Shown one piece after another: positions 8,584 through 17,132 of a stretch of 64,000 nucleotides of DNA. The position numbers and the translations under genes were made by a program. The notes beneath the pieces are model-generated. The model saw only the letters and a list, made by a program, of their open reading frames with translations, ran no database searches and was not told the DNA's origin. The stretch comes from Bradyrhizobium sp. Y36. GTDB taxonomy: Bacteria; Pseudomonadota; Alphaproteobacteria; Rhizobiales; Xanthobacteraceae. Position 1 is the stretch's first letter. The number at the start of each line of letters is the position of its first letter. Where the stretch lies: contig NZ_NWTI01000002.1 of the NCBI RefSeq assembly GCF_002531575.1, positions 558,001-622,000 of the forward strand, written 5' to 3'.

Positions 8584-9978
8584 TCATGATGCCGATCGTA
8601 AAGTCCGTTCCGTTGCGTTGAGGCGGCACTGCGCGGCGATGTCGCCGGCATTGCCGAGCCGCTCGCAATCGTCGATGAGTTGCTCGAGCAGGCAGCCGCG
8701 GTCCTCACCGAGGACTGCGGCTGCCGCGCCGCGAAAGCGTGTGCGAATATCTGACGGCGTTGCCGCGATGACGTCGGGCAATGCGTGCCGGATGCTCCGG
8801 CCGTCACGCAGTCGCACGGTGACCTCCGCGCCCTGCTTGGCCGGGAAGGCGGCGGTGAAACCGGCGTCGGCCTTGAGCTCGGTGATCGCAACGAGACGGA
8901 CGATGTCGGCATCGTCGAGCTCGGCGTAGTTGTCTTCCTCGATGTCGCCCCGCGCCAGCGTTGCCGCGACGCTGAACGGAATGCTCATCTTGGCCTGGAG
9001 CGCGTTGCGATACGGTCCCATGGAGTCGCAGCCGGGATAGCGCACTGCTGCGTCGGGCGTGCGGATGACGACGCGGTCGATCTCCTCGGTGCTGCCAAGC
9101 TCGTGCGAGACGCGAAGCGCCGCCTGGGCCGCTGTCTGCGCGAAATTGCAGGCCGGGACCGGCTTGTTGTAGACGGCCATGATCTCGCATTCGCCGTCCG
9201 GAAACAGCGCGATGCTCTCGGGGGCGGCCTGCCGGCGATAGGCGGCGAACAGGCCGGCCTCGCCTTCGAGGATGGTTTCCGAGCCGAACGCGCCGGCCGC
9301 GGCGAGGCCGACCGCCCTGATCGCGTTGCCGGCCGCAAAGCCCGGATGGAAATACATGTCGGAGCCGCCGGCATGCGGCCATTCATTGAGTCCGCTGGAG
9401 GTGTTGGCCGCGATCGCGATGGCGCTGGTCGCCTGGTCCTCGGATAGCCCAAGCGCAAAGCTGCCTGCGAGCGCCGCGCCCGGGGGCGCCACGAGGCCGG
9501 TCGGCCGATAGAGGCGCGCGAGGTCGGACGTCAGCAGCGCGCGGCCGATCCGTGCGCCGGTCTCGTAGCCGATGATGGCGGCCGCGAGCAGCCTGTCCCC
9601 GCGCAGCGGCGCCTGCTCCGACAGCGCGAGCAGGGCCGGCCAGATCACGACGCCGTGGTGCGCGATGCTGGCCGCATGCATGTCTTCGCGCACGAGGCCA
9701 TGCCCCATGACGGCATTGGCGAAGGCCGCGTCGGCCGGCGAGGACAGCTGCGACGTTCCGACGATCGTTGCATGGCCGCCGCCTTGCGCAATCGCGACCG
9801 CCTGGCGGCTCCAGGGATGATGGCCCGCCTCGAAGGCGCAGGACAAGAAGTCGAGCAGGCAGAGTTTTGCCTTCGCGACGACTTCAGGTCCGAAATCGCC
9901 GAGACCGAGCGCAAGCACGCTCCGCGCCATCTGGCGCGCGAGCGATGGCTTGCCTGATCCGGTCGGGCCGATCGTCAT
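8584..9978 (-). CDS. MmgE/PrpD family protein, copy 1
   Basis: 464 residues, the usual length for the MmgE/PrpD fold, which includes 2-methylcitrate dehydratase, cis-aconitate decarboxylase and several uncharacterised enzymes. The N-terminal helical domain (about 1-270) has the motifs LCLLDFLSCAF and GHGLVREDMHAASIAHHG, where a family member normally carries the Asp-Asp-x-His segment; the small C-terminal domain follows. A second, divergent member lies at 11135-12496. With the adjoining dehydrogenase and transporter it probably acts on a branched or cyclic acid; no evidence of a methylcitrate cycle (no prpB or prpC nearby). Confidence 0.88.
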   Translation of the reverse strand: MTIGPTGSGKPSLARQMARSVLALGLGDFGPEVVAKAKLCLLDFLSCAFEAGHHPWSRQAVAIAQGGGHATIVGTSQLSSPADAAFANAVMGHGLVREDMHAASIAHHGVVIWPALLALSEQAPLRGDRLLAAAIIGYETGARIGRALLTSDLARLYRPTGLVAPPGAALAGSFALGLSEDQATSAIAIAANTSSGLNEWPHAGGSDMYFHPGFAAGNAIRAVGLAAAGAFGSETILEGEAGLFAAYRRQAAPESIALFPDGECEIMAVYNKPVPACNFAQTAAQAALRVSHELGSTEEIDRVVIRTPDAAVRYPGCDSMGPYRNALQAKMSIPFSVAATLARGDIEEDNYAELDDADIVRLVAITELKADAGFTAAFPAKQGAEVTVRLRDGRSIRHALPDVIAATPSDIRTRFRGAAAAVLGEDRGCLLEQLIDDCERLGNAGDIAAQCRLNATERTLRSAS

Positions 9979-10009
9979 CGCGGGCAGCTCTCCCTGAACG
10001 TTCGTGCGC

Positions 10010-10903
10010 TTAGCCGCGCATCTCGATCCCGGCCCACTCCTCGAGCACCTTCGCGATCGAGGTGAAGTCGGATGAGGCGCCGTATTTGGCGTTGGTGATC
10101 GCGAGCATCTGCCGCACCACCGCGCCGCAGACCATCGGCACGCCCATGGCCTCGGCTTCGTCCACGCAGAGGCGGACGTCCTTGTAGGAGAGGCCGGTGG
10201 TGAAGCCGAAATCGAACGTGCCGGGCAGCACCGCGCGCGGGAATTTGTCCTCGGAGGCGCTGTTGCGGCCGCTCGACGCGTTGATGATGTCGATCAGCAC
10301 CTTGGCGTTGACGCCGCCCTTGACGCCCATCGCGACGGCTTCCGAGGTGATCACCAGCGCCGCCGCCGCCATCAGGTTGTTGGCGAGCTTGGCGGTCTGC
10401 GCCACGCCGGGCTTGTCGCCGGTGTAGAACAGCTTGCCAAAGTTCTTCAGGATCGGCTGCACGGTCTCGTAGGTCGCCTGCGGGCACGAGACCATCACGG
10501 CCAGCGTGCCGTTGACGGCGCCCTTGATGCCGCCGCTCACGGGCGCATCGACCAGCGTCATGCCCTTGGCCTTCAGGCCTTCGGCGACGAGCTTTGCCGC
10601 GCCGGGCCCCGAGGTCGACAGGTCAACCACGATCTTCGCGCGATTGCCGCTGCTGATGCCGTCCTGGCCGAGCGTGACCGCCTTGACGATGTCGGGCGTC
10701 GGCAGGCTGGCGAGCACGATGTCGGCGCGAGAGGCGACGTCGGCCGGCGATTTGCCGAGCAGCGCGCCGCGCTTGACCAGCGGCTGGGTGGCCTCGGCCT
10801 GCGTGTCGTAGATGACGAGCGAATAGCCCGCGTCCATCAATCGTCCCGCCATGGGACCGCCCATGCGGCCCGTGCCGATCACGCCGAGCGTTTCTCCTGC
10901 CAT
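10010..10903 (-). CDS. Beta-hydroxyacid dehydrogenase (3-hydroxyisobutyrate / tartronate-semialdehyde reductase family)
   Basis: NAD(P)-dependent dehydrogenase of 297 residues. The Rossmann motif GTGRMGGPMAG spans 10-20, the family segments VVDLST (92-97) and DAPVSGG (119-125) are intact, and the catalytic Lys is K172 in AKLANN with N176 nearby. First gene of the minus-strand operon, starting 132 bp from the FCD operator at 11044-11054. HIBADH, GarR and related enzymes share these motifs, so the substrate (3-hydroxyisobutyrate, tartronate semialdehyde or another beta-hydroxyacid) is open. Confidence 0.92.
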   Translation of the reverse strand: MAGETLGVIGTGRMGGPMAGRLMDAGYSLVIYDTQAEATQPLVKRGALLGKSPADVASRADIVLASLPTPDIVKAVTLGQDGISSGNRAKIVVDLSTSGPGAAKLVAEGLKAKGMTLVDAPVSGGIKGAVNGTLAVMVSCPQATYETVQPILKNFGKLFYTGDKPGVAQTAKLANNLMAAAALVITSEAVAMGVKGGVNAKVLIDIINASSGRNSASEDKFPRAVLPGTFDFGFTTGLSYKDVRLCVDEAEAMGVPMVCGAVVRQMLAITNAKYGASSDFTSIAKVLEEWAGIEMRG

Positions 10904-11034
10904 CGTTCACTCCCTGTCGCGCGGCCCCCAACGGGGCGCGCCTTCTTGATCTTGTGGTCGTTGATCTCGTGCCGATCGCGGGCCGTGTCGGCCGCAATCG
11001 CTGCGGCGAGGGGACCCCGCGCCAGCGGCCGGGA

Positions 11035-11062
11035 TTGTTATGATTGTCAGACAAGCTGTCAA
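11035..11062 (-). promoter_or_regulatory. Putative sigma70-type promoter of the minus arm
   Basis: On the minus strand a consensus -35 TTGACA (11062-11057) is followed after 16 bp by TAACAA (11040-11035). The spacer contains the FCD operator. It would drive the operon beginning with the beta-hydroxyacid dehydrogenase at 10903. Confidence 0.5.
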
Positions 11063-11069
11063 GCATAAC
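11037..11069. promoter_or_regulatory. 33-bp palindrome with FCD-GntR operator between divergent operons
   Basis: Outer arms GTTATGATTG (11037-11046) and CAAGCATAAC (11060-11069) pair at 9 of 10 positions. Inside, TTGTCAGACAA (11044-11054) is a perfect 5-1-5 palindrome matching the FadR/FCD consensus TNGTNNNACNA. It separates the two arms of the catabolic locus, whose minus arm ends with an FCD regulator. The operator assignment is inference from the known family consensus. Confidence 0.75.
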
Positions 11070-11071
11070 AT
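11044..11071 (+). promoter_or_regulatory. Putative sigma70-type promoter of the plus arm
   Basis: A -35-like TTGTCA (11044-11049), 16-bp spacer and -10-like TAACAT (11066-11071) precede the GTG start at 11135. The -35 lies inside the FCD operator, so repressor binding would block it. Confidence 0.5.
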
Positions 11072-11134
11072 TTGGGGTCGACAGTTTGCCGCGGATCGGC
11101 ATAAGGTCCGGACAAAACGAGGAAGACGCCCCGC

Positions 11135-12496
11135 GTGCCGCAAGACCCGATTCCAAGCGTGAGCAGAACGCTCGCCGACTTCGTCGCGGCGTCGTCATGG
11201 GCAGACATGCAGGCGCAGAGCCTCGAGGCGCGGCGCTCGCTCCTCAATGTCTTCGCAACGGCGCTCGGCTCCGCGCGCGATCCGGTGGTGTTGGCCGCGA
11301 TGCGCACCTTGTCGCCGTTCAGCGGCGCCGCGACATCGACGGTCATTGGGCACTCGCAGCCGACGGACGCGCTATGCGCTGCGTTTCTCAATGCCGTCTC
11401 GGCGAATCTGCTCGACTTCGACGACACCCACCCCGACACGATCATTCATCCGGCCGCGCCCGTCGCCGCTCCCGTGCTGGCGCTGGCGGAGACGCGCAAG
11501 ACGTCGGGGCGCGAGGTGCTGACGGCCTTCATCCTCGGCGTGGATGTGGAGTGCCGCATCGGCAATGCGGTCTCGCCGCACCATTATGCGCGCGGCTGGC
11601 ACATCACCTCGACCTGCGGGATCTTTGGCGCGGCGGCGGCCTGCGCCAAGCTGCTCGGCCTGCCGGCGGAGGGGATTGCGAACGCCATCGGGCTGGCGGC
11701 GAGCCAGTCGGCCGGCAATGTCGAGAACCTGCCCAGTGCCGCCAAGAATGTCAGCGTCGGCAACGCGGCGCGGAACGGATTGTTCGCCGCGCTGCTGGCG
11801 CAGCAGGGCTATGAGGCGGCGCCGCGCGCCATCGAGGGGCCGCTCGGCTGGGCGCGTACCATGGGCGACGAGCCCGATATGACTCGCCTGCTCGACGGTC
11901 TCGGCAAGACCTGGGAGATCGCGAAGAATACCTACAAGCCGTATCCTGCCGGAATCGTCTTTCACGCGGTCATCGATGCCTGTCTTCTGCTGCGCGAGCG
12001 GATCGCCGGACGCGTCGACCAGATCGAGCAGGTGGTGGTGCAGGGCTCGGCCTTGCTGCTCGCCCGCGGCGACCGCCCCGTCGACAACGCGCGCGATGCG
12101 CGGGTCAGCATTCATCATTGCGCGGCGTGCGGTCTCTTGCTCGGCGCGGCGGGCGTGACCGAGTTCGAGCAGGAGACCGTCGTTCGGCCCGACATCGCGC
12201 AGCTGCGGCAGAAGGTGAGGGCGGAGCTCGACCGCGAGATGCCCGACGGCGCCGCGCGCGTCAGCTTGCGTCTGGCCTCCGGCGATCTGCTCACGGAAAC
12301 CGTCACGTCGCCGCGCGGCAGCCAGGCTGCGCCGCTGTCGGACAGCGACATCGAAGCGAAGTTGCGCGACGGCATACGCACAGGCCGAAGCGATTGGAAT
12401 GCGGACCGCGTCATCGACGCCGTCTGGCGGCTCGAGGCGGCGGATGACGTCGGCAATCTCCTGCAATCGCTACGGCCACCGATGGCCTCGCGCTGA
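11135..12496 (+). CDS. MmgE/PrpD family protein, copy 2
   Basis: 453 residues starting with GTG at 11135; the first residues (MPQDPIPSVSRTLADFV) suit the family and no better start exists downstream. The characteristic DFDDTHPDTIIHPAAPVAAP segment lies near residues 96-115 and GRGW-type helices follow (ARGWHITSTCGIFGAAAA). Divergently transcribed from the minus arm, which contains another MmgE/PrpD gene, so the locus has one copy per arm. The two copies are clearly different in sequence, suggesting successive or alternative steps. First gene of a three-gene plus-strand unit. Confidence 0.88.
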   Translation: MPQDPIPSVSRTLADFVAASSWADMQAQSLEARRSLLNVFATALGSARDPVVLAAMRTLSPFSGAATSTVIGHSQPTDALCAAFLNAVSANLLDFDDTHPDTIIHPAAPVAAPVLALAETRKTSGREVLTAFILGVDVECRIGNAVSPHHYARGWHITSTCGIFGAAAACAKLLGLPAEGIANAIGLAASQSAGNVENLPSAAKNVSVGNAARNGLFAALLAQQGYEAAPRAIEGPLGWARTMGDEPDMTRLLDGLGKTWEIAKNTYKPYPAGIVFHAVIDACLLLRERIAGRVDQIEQVVVQGSALLLARGDRPVDNARDARVSIHHCAACGLLLGAAGVTEFEQETVVRPDIAQLRQKVRAELDREMPDGAARVSLRLASGDLLTETVTSPRGSQAAPLSDSDIEAKLRDGIRTGRSDWNADRVIDAVWRLEAADDVGNLLQSLRPPMASR

Positions 12497-12539
12497 ACAA
12501 CCACCAACCAGCAACTCTCAAGACCTGAAAGGGACGATC

Positions 12540-12929
12540 ATGAGCAAGACCGAACTGTTCGAAAAGGGCCTCAAGGTTCGTAAAGAGGTGCTGGGCGAGG
12601 ATTACGTCAACAAGTCGATCGCGGGGGCCGACGAGTTCACGCGTACCATGGCGGAATGGTCCACCGAGTTCTGCTGGGGCGCCTTGTGGACGCGGCCCGG
12701 CGTCGATCGGCGCACGCGCTCGATCGTCAATCTGGCGATGCTCGGCGCGCTGAACCGGCCGCACGAATTGAAGTTGCATGTCAAGGGCGCGCTGAAGAAC
12801 GGCCTGACCAAGGAGGAGATCAAGGAGATCCTGCTCCAGGTCGCGGTCTATTGCGGCGTGCCCGCGGGCATCGACGCCTTCCGCAATGCGCGCGAGGCCT
12901 TCAACGAGGTCGACGCGGCCGGTTCGTGA
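12540..12929 (+). CDS. Carboxymuconolactone decarboxylase (CMD) family protein, copy 2
   Basis: 129 residues from the ATG at 12540, preceded by AAAGGGA. It shares with copy 1 (2125-2505) the segments STEFCWG/TTEYCWG, RTRSIVNLAMLGALNRPHEL and VYCGVPAGIDAFRNARE, so the two arms encode true paralogues. Family reaction: decarboxylation of 4-carboxymuconolactone, or in other members alkylhydroperoxidase-like chemistry; the CxxC of the AhpD branch is absent here, which supports the PcaC side. Lies 43 bp after the MmgE/PrpD gene and 26 bp before the metallo-hydrolase. Confidence 0.88.
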   Translation: MSKTELFEKGLKVRKEVLGEDYVNKSIAGADEFTRTMAEWSTEFCWGALWTRPGVDRRTRSIVNLAMLGALNRPHELKLHVKGALKNGLTKEEIKEILLQVAVYCGVPAGIDAFRNAREAFNEVDAAGS

Positions 12930-12955
12930 CCGCGCATCCCCGATCGGAAGACGCC

Positions 12956-13762
12956 ATGGCTGACCCGGACTACGAGCTGTTCGCCATCCGCTACGCCACG
13001 CGCGATGCGCAGCGCAGCGAGCACTTCATCGGCGGCGACCCGCATGACGGGCCGATGCCGATGGACTATTTCATGTGGCTGGCGCGGGGAGGCGGGCGCA
13101 CCTTTGTCATCGACACCGGGTTCAACGCGGAGATTGCTGGGCAGCGCAGGCGGAACTTCCTGCGCTGCCCGGTGGAGACGCTTCGCGCGTTCGACATCGA
13201 CCCTGCCGAGGTCAGGGATGTGATCCTCACGCATCTGCATTACGATCACGCCGGCAATTTCGACCGGTTTCCGGGCGCGCGATTTCATCTCCAGGAGCGC
13301 GAGCTCGCCTATGCCACCGGCCGCTACATGCAATATCCGAGGCTGTCGCATTCCTTCGAGGTCGAGGATATCTGCGGCATCGTGCGGCTCAACTACGCGC
13401 GCCGGGTGCTGTTCTACGACGGAGACGCCGAGATCGCGCCCGGGCTGACGGTCCATGCGGCGGGCGGACATTCCGCCGGCCTGCAATTCGTCCGCGTCAA
13501 CACGCGCCGCGGTCCTGTCGTGCTCGCCTCCGACGTCAGCCATTTCTACGAGAACATGGCCAGCGAGCGTCCGTTCACGACGGCGTTTCATGTCGGCGAC
13601 ATGCTGGTCGGCTTCGACAGGCTGCGCGCCGCAGCGCCGGACGCGGACCACATCGTTCCCGGCCATGATCCGCTCGTCATGAAGCTCTACCCGGCGCCGC
13701 GCCCGGACCTCGACGGCGTCGCGGTGCGCCTCGACGTGCCGCCGGCCGCAATGCCGGCGTAG
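12956..13762 (+). CDS. Metallo-beta-lactamase-fold hydrolase, lactonase-like
   Basis: 268 residues from ATG 12956. The two-zinc signature HLHYDHAG gives H93, H95, D97 and H98; further ligands are H172 (GGHSAG), D193 (ASDVSH) and a C-terminal His in VPGHDP. The architecture resembles the N-acyl-homoserine lactonase branch (AttM/BlcC, AiiA), which hydrolyses lactone rings. Together with the CMD protein just upstream this suggests ring opening of a lactone intermediate. Quorum quenching is possible but the catabolic context is a better guide. Confidence 0.88.
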   Translation: MADPDYELFAIRYATRDAQRSEHFIGGDPHDGPMPMDYFMWLARGGGRTFVIDTGFNAEIAGQRRRNFLRCPVETLRAFDIDPAEVRDVILTHLHYDHAGNFDRFPGARFHLQERELAYATGRYMQYPRLSHSFEVEDICGIVRLNYARRVLFYDGDAEIAPGLTVHAAGGHSAGLQFVRVNTRRGPVVLASDVSHFYENMASERPFTTAFHVGDMLVGFDRLRAAAPDADHIVPGHDPLVMKLYPAPRPDLDGVAVRLDVPPAAMPA

Positions 13763-13875
13763 CCACGCGGAGCGAGCTCCAGATCCGCCTGCATCGGGGT
13801 AACCAAAGCCCTTGCCGGACATCGTCGCCCCGGCGGTCTGCGGGCGACGCCGTGGCCGGCCCTTGGGCCGCCGCC

Positions 13876-14133
13876 TCAGCCATATTCCTCGCCGATGCCG
13901 TACTCCCGGTAGATCTCCAGCGGATCGAGGTCTGGAAACAGGCGGCATTTGGCCTGGGCGAGGTGCAGGCTCACCGCCGCCGGCTCCTTGCCGCTCGCGA
14001 GCATCTTGCGGATGTCGTCCATATGCGCGTTCGGCTGGTGCTTGGGTTCGAGCTGCTCCAGCGCGACCAGCGCGGTCGCGAGGGCCTCGGTCAGAACCCA
14101 TTCGTCGTGGCCGGTGATTCCCTTCTTCGGCAT
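13876..14133 (-). CDS. Conserved hypothetical protein, 85 aa
   Basis: Small soluble protein; ATG at 14133 (MPKKGITGHDEWVLTEALAT) is preferred to the in-frame TTG six bases upstream. Mixed charge, predicted helical, ending YREYGIGEEYG, with no signal peptide, membrane segment or recognised motif. It lies between the metallo-hydrolase and a membrane protein, on the opposite strand to both. Codon use is normal for the region, supporting a real gene; function unknown. Confidence 0.65.
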   Translation of the reverse strand: MPKKGITGHDEWVLTEALATALVALEQLEPKHQPNAHMDDIRKMLASGKEPAAVSLHLAQAKCRLFPDLDPLEIYREYGIGEEYG

Positions 14134-14410
14134 CGGCAAGACCCCGGGTGTGGCGGCACGGCGCAGTCTATCGCGACTTCCGCCAAATCGCCATTGAGCC
14201 GTTGCGGGCGCGATGCGCGGGGGCCGGGCGATGGCCGGCTTGCATTATGGCGGCGTGTGGCTAAAAGGCGGCGACTTGCAGTATCATTGTTGAAACAAAG
14301 TTGGCATAGACGGGCCAGCACGGCACCCAGCCGGCCGTTCCGGTCTGGTTCCCCCGATCCCGCATGTCGCAACACGATCCCGGTTGCGCTCTCTCAAGGC
14401 CCGAGCCAGC

Positions 14411-14785
14411 ATGGTCTTTCTCAGCTTCGTCTACCGCTTCATCACCAATTTCGCGTTCATGGCGGTGGTCTATTTCAGCCTGAACTTCATGGAGAAATAT
14501 CCGAACCGGGCGATCCTGGCGATCCTGGTGCTGGTCTATGCCGCGATGCGCGCGGTCTCGACGCTGCGCGCGTTCTACTTTTTCCAGAAGATCGAGAAGC
14601 TCGAAGCCGAGACGAGGCGCCTGCAGGGCCCGATCAACGACGGCTCCGGAGGCACGAACGCGCGCAAGCAGGTCGTCGCCGATGTCGCCCGGCTGCGGCG
14701 CGACGGCGAGATCAAGTCCTACATGGACCTGTTCTTCCTCGCCCTGATCGTGCTGCTTTGCGTCGCCGCGATCATGCGGCAATAG
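14411..14785 (+). CDS. Small inner-membrane protein, 124 aa, unknown function
   Basis: Starts at ATG 14411 (MVFLSFVYRFITNFAFMAVV); an in-frame TTG lies 27 bases upstream. Three hydrophobic segments: about 5-22, 33-50 and 105-122, with a charged middle (IEKLEAETRRLQG) that may form a short coiled coil. Nothing else is recognised. Its stop is 4 bp from the convergent stop of the polysaccharide deacetylase gene. Confidence 0.7.
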   Translation: MVFLSFVYRFITNFAFMAVVYFSLNFMEKYPNRAILAILVLVYAAMRAVSTLRAFYFFQKIEKLEAETRRLQGPINDGSGGTNARKQVVADVARLRRDGEIKSYMDLFFLALIVLLCVAAIMRQ

Positions 14786-14789
14786 GGGC

Positions 14790-16064
14790 TTAAGCGCGTT
14801 TCTTCAGACTGGCGACGCGGGTCGGGCGCGGCGTACCGCTCTTGACCTGCGCGGCATGCTTCGGTGCGGCCGGAGCTGCATGCGCGTGCCGAGCCTGGGG
14901 CTTGGCTGCCTTGCCCTTTGCGGTCTTGCCTCTGGCCGCATGCGGCGTCTCGGCCGCCATCGCCAGCCGCGTCGCGGCGCGCCGCGACAACGTCGTCGAC
15001 AGCAGCACCTCTACCGAGCCTTCCGGGATCGCAAAGAGCGCGCTGCCGGGCACGGGCAGGGTGGATGCGATATCCATCTGCCCCCTGGTCCGGCGCGGCA
15101 GCAGCGGCTGATGCTCGGTCTGCGCATTGAGGTCGGCGAGCGAGGGCGCCGGAAGCGTCCTGGTCTGCGTGAACACGAAGTTCGGGACGCGCGGCCAGCG
15201 CGCGATCGGCACGGTCTCGGTCGGCGGATGCAGCAGCCATTCCACCGGCGTGGTCGGCGTCGCCGGCCGCTCGGCGGTCGCCGGCACCACATGCACGATG
15301 CGATAGCCGCGCGCCTTGAGGTCGCGGATGATCTTCGGCAGCGCCGCCACCGTGCGGGCCTGGATGTCGTGCAGCAGCAAGATACCCTTGCCCTTGGCCT
15401 CCAGGCGCTGGATCGCGAGCTGATAGACGCGGTCGGACGACACGTGGCGCCAATCGTCGGCCGGGAAGTCGGCGCTCCAGACCTGGATGCCGCGCGAGAT
15501 CAGATAGTTCTCGACGCCCTCGGCGCGCATCAGGCCGGGAATGCGGAAGAACGGCGCGAGTTTTGACGGATCGGTCATCGCGGCCGAGGTCCACTCGATG
15601 CCGCCGTTGATCTCGGGCTCGAATTTCTCGACCGGCATCCGGTCGAAGGTCAGCGGATGGTTCATGCTGTGGGTGCCAACGGTGTGCCCCGCCGCCACCA
15701 GCTTGCGCACGCCTTCCGGGTTCGCCTTGGCCTGGCTGCCGATGATGAAGAAGGTCGCCTTGATGCACTCGTCGTCGAGCATCTTGAGGACCTGGTTGGA
15801 ATATTTCGGCAAGGGACCGTCGTCGAAGGTCAGGACGACTTCATGGTCCTTCAGCGGCAGCGTCTCGCGGTACTGCATGGTGCCGATGCGCGGATGCTCG
15901 CGCGGATCGACCACGAGAGTGCGGGACGTCCCGAGCGCATCCGGGTGGCCCGGACAGTCGGCCGCGCGCGCCGCCGGCGCTCCCAGGGCCGAACATCCGA
16001 GGAAACCACCGAGGCAAAGGACGATCCACGATCGCGTCCGCAAAACAACGCTACTTCCGATCAT
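14790..16064 (-). CDS. Polysaccharide deacetylase (NodB domain), exported, with long C-terminal tail
   Basis: 424 residues. A Sec signal peptide (hydrophobic 13-33, ending AARAAD) is followed by a carbohydrate esterase family 4 domain (about 70-265). Metal and catalytic motifs are present: TFDDGP near 79-84 and THSMNHP near 131-137, plus the later LLLHD His. The last 150 residues are Ala/Lys/Pro-rich and basic, probably disordered and able to bind anionic envelope polymers. Likely removes acetyl groups from a cell-wall or extracellular polysaccharide; not a nodulation NodB (no nod genes near). A shorter paralogue follows upstream. Confidence 0.88.
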   Translation of the reverse strand: MIGSSVVLRTRSWIVLCLGGFLGCSALGAPAARAADCPGHPDALGTSRTLVVDPREHPRIGTMQYRETLPLKDHEVVLTFDDGPLPKYSNQVLKMLDDECIKATFFIIGSQAKANPEGVRKLVAAGHTVGTHSMNHPLTFDRMPVEKFEPEINGGIEWTSAAMTDPSKLAPFFRIPGLMRAEGVENYLISRGIQVWSADFPADDWRHVSSDRVYQLAIQRLEAKGKGILLLHDIQARTVAALPKIIRDLKARGYRIVHVVPATAERPATPTTPVEWLLHPPTETVPIARWPRVPNFVFTQTRTLPAPSLADLNAQTEHQPLLPRRTRGQMDIASTLPVPGSALFAIPEGSVEVLLSTTLSRRAATRLAMAAETPHAARGKTAKGKAAKPQARHAHAAPAAPKHAAQVKSGTPRPTRVASLKKRA

Positions 16065-16243
16065 GAACCCGGTCTGCCCTCATATGCGATTGCCGCCATA
16101 GTAGGTCGGAGACATCAGGAAACGGTTCAGGCGCCAAAAGCCTTTCCCGATACAAAGTCCCCGTCCATTTGCAGGGCGTAGCATGAACAGAATGTTAATA
16201 GGGCCCAAATCACCCCATTTTGCACCGGCGTGACATTCCGGCA

Positions 16244-17050
16244 TCAGCGCGCGTCGGCGTTCTTCTGTGACGTGCCCGACGGTACGATGTGGACGATCCG
16301 GTAGCCGTTCTCGCGCAAATAGCGCAGGAAGGCCGGCATGATCGCGGCGGTGCGGGCCTTGGGGTCGTGGAAGAGGACGATGCCCTTGCCGCTGGCAGCG
16401 AGGCGCTCGGTGACGAGCTTCAGTTCCTGCTCCGGCGTCATCTCGTTCCAGTCGCTGGCCCACAGATCGGCCCCGAACACGACGATGCCGCGCGACTGCA
16501 GCAGATCGAGCTCGGCCTGCGTGGCCTCGAAATAGGGGAAGCGGAAGAACGGCGTCGAGGGCGTCGTGGTCGAGACCCCGTGCAGCGCCGTCTCGACCGC
16601 CGCGATGCCGCGGTCGATCTCGCCCTTCGCCTTGTCGAACGGGATTCGTGCCATGAACGGATGCGAGAAGGTGTGGTGGCCGATGGTATGGCCCTCACGG
16701 GCGATGCGCTTGACCATATCGGGATGCTGGGAGGCGTGCAGGCCGATCAGGAAGAAGGTCGCGCGCACGCATTCCTGTGCCAGCGCCGCCAGCACCTTCG
16801 ACGTCGTCGGCGGGTTCGGCCCGTCGTCGAAGGTCAGCACGACCTCGCGGTCGGCGAGCGGCAGCGTCTGCGGAAAGCTCTTCAGGCCGACGCGCGGCGT
16901 GGTCTTGGCATCGACGCTCAGCACGCGGAAGGTGCCGAGCGCGTCCTTGCGTGGACACTCGGCCGCATCGGTCGAGGCGATGCCGGCGAGGGCCGCGAGG
17001 ATCACACCTGATGACATCGAGGTCCACCTCGGTCGAAGCATCTTTGTCAT
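16244..17050 (-). CDS. Polysaccharide deacetylase (NodB domain), short paralogue
   Basis: 268 residues with signal peptide (about 1-29, cleavage near STDAAEC). The shared N-terminal block CPRKDALGTFR...VDAKTTPRVG resembles CPGHPDALGTSR...VDPREHPRIG of its neighbour, showing tandem duplication. Motifs: TFDDGP (about 75-80), HHTFSHP (about 127-133) and the C-terminal VLFHDP. It lacks the basic tail of the other copy. The mgtE gene starts divergently 83 bp away. Confidence 0.88.
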   Translation of the reverse strand: MTKMLRPRWTSMSSGVILAALAGIASTDAAECPRKDALGTFRVLSVDAKTTPRVGLKSFPQTLPLADREVVLTFDDGPNPPTTSKVLAALAQECVRATFFLIGLHASQHPDMVKRIAREGHTIGHHTFSHPFMARIPFDKAKGEIDRGIAAVETALHGVSTTTPSTPFFRFPYFEATQAELDLLQSRGIVVFGADLWASDWNEMTPEQELKLVTERLAASGKGIVLFHDPKARTAAIMPAFLRYLRENGYRIVHIVPSGTSQKNADAR

Positions 17051-17132
17051 TGCGCTCGGAGTCGCCTTGTGGGTATTGCCTGACCGTCAGCCCAGACCAT
17101 TCGTTCCAACCTGTCAAACGGCGAGGCGCACC

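Noticed and set aside
12956..13762. Quorum-quenching lactonase as a firm call
   Set aside because: The fold and zinc ligands fit, but catabolic neighbours make another lactone equally likely.
14790..17050. Nodulation genes (nodB)
   Set aside because: NodB-type domain only; no nodA, nodC or nod box near, and both proteins are exported with envelope-type features.
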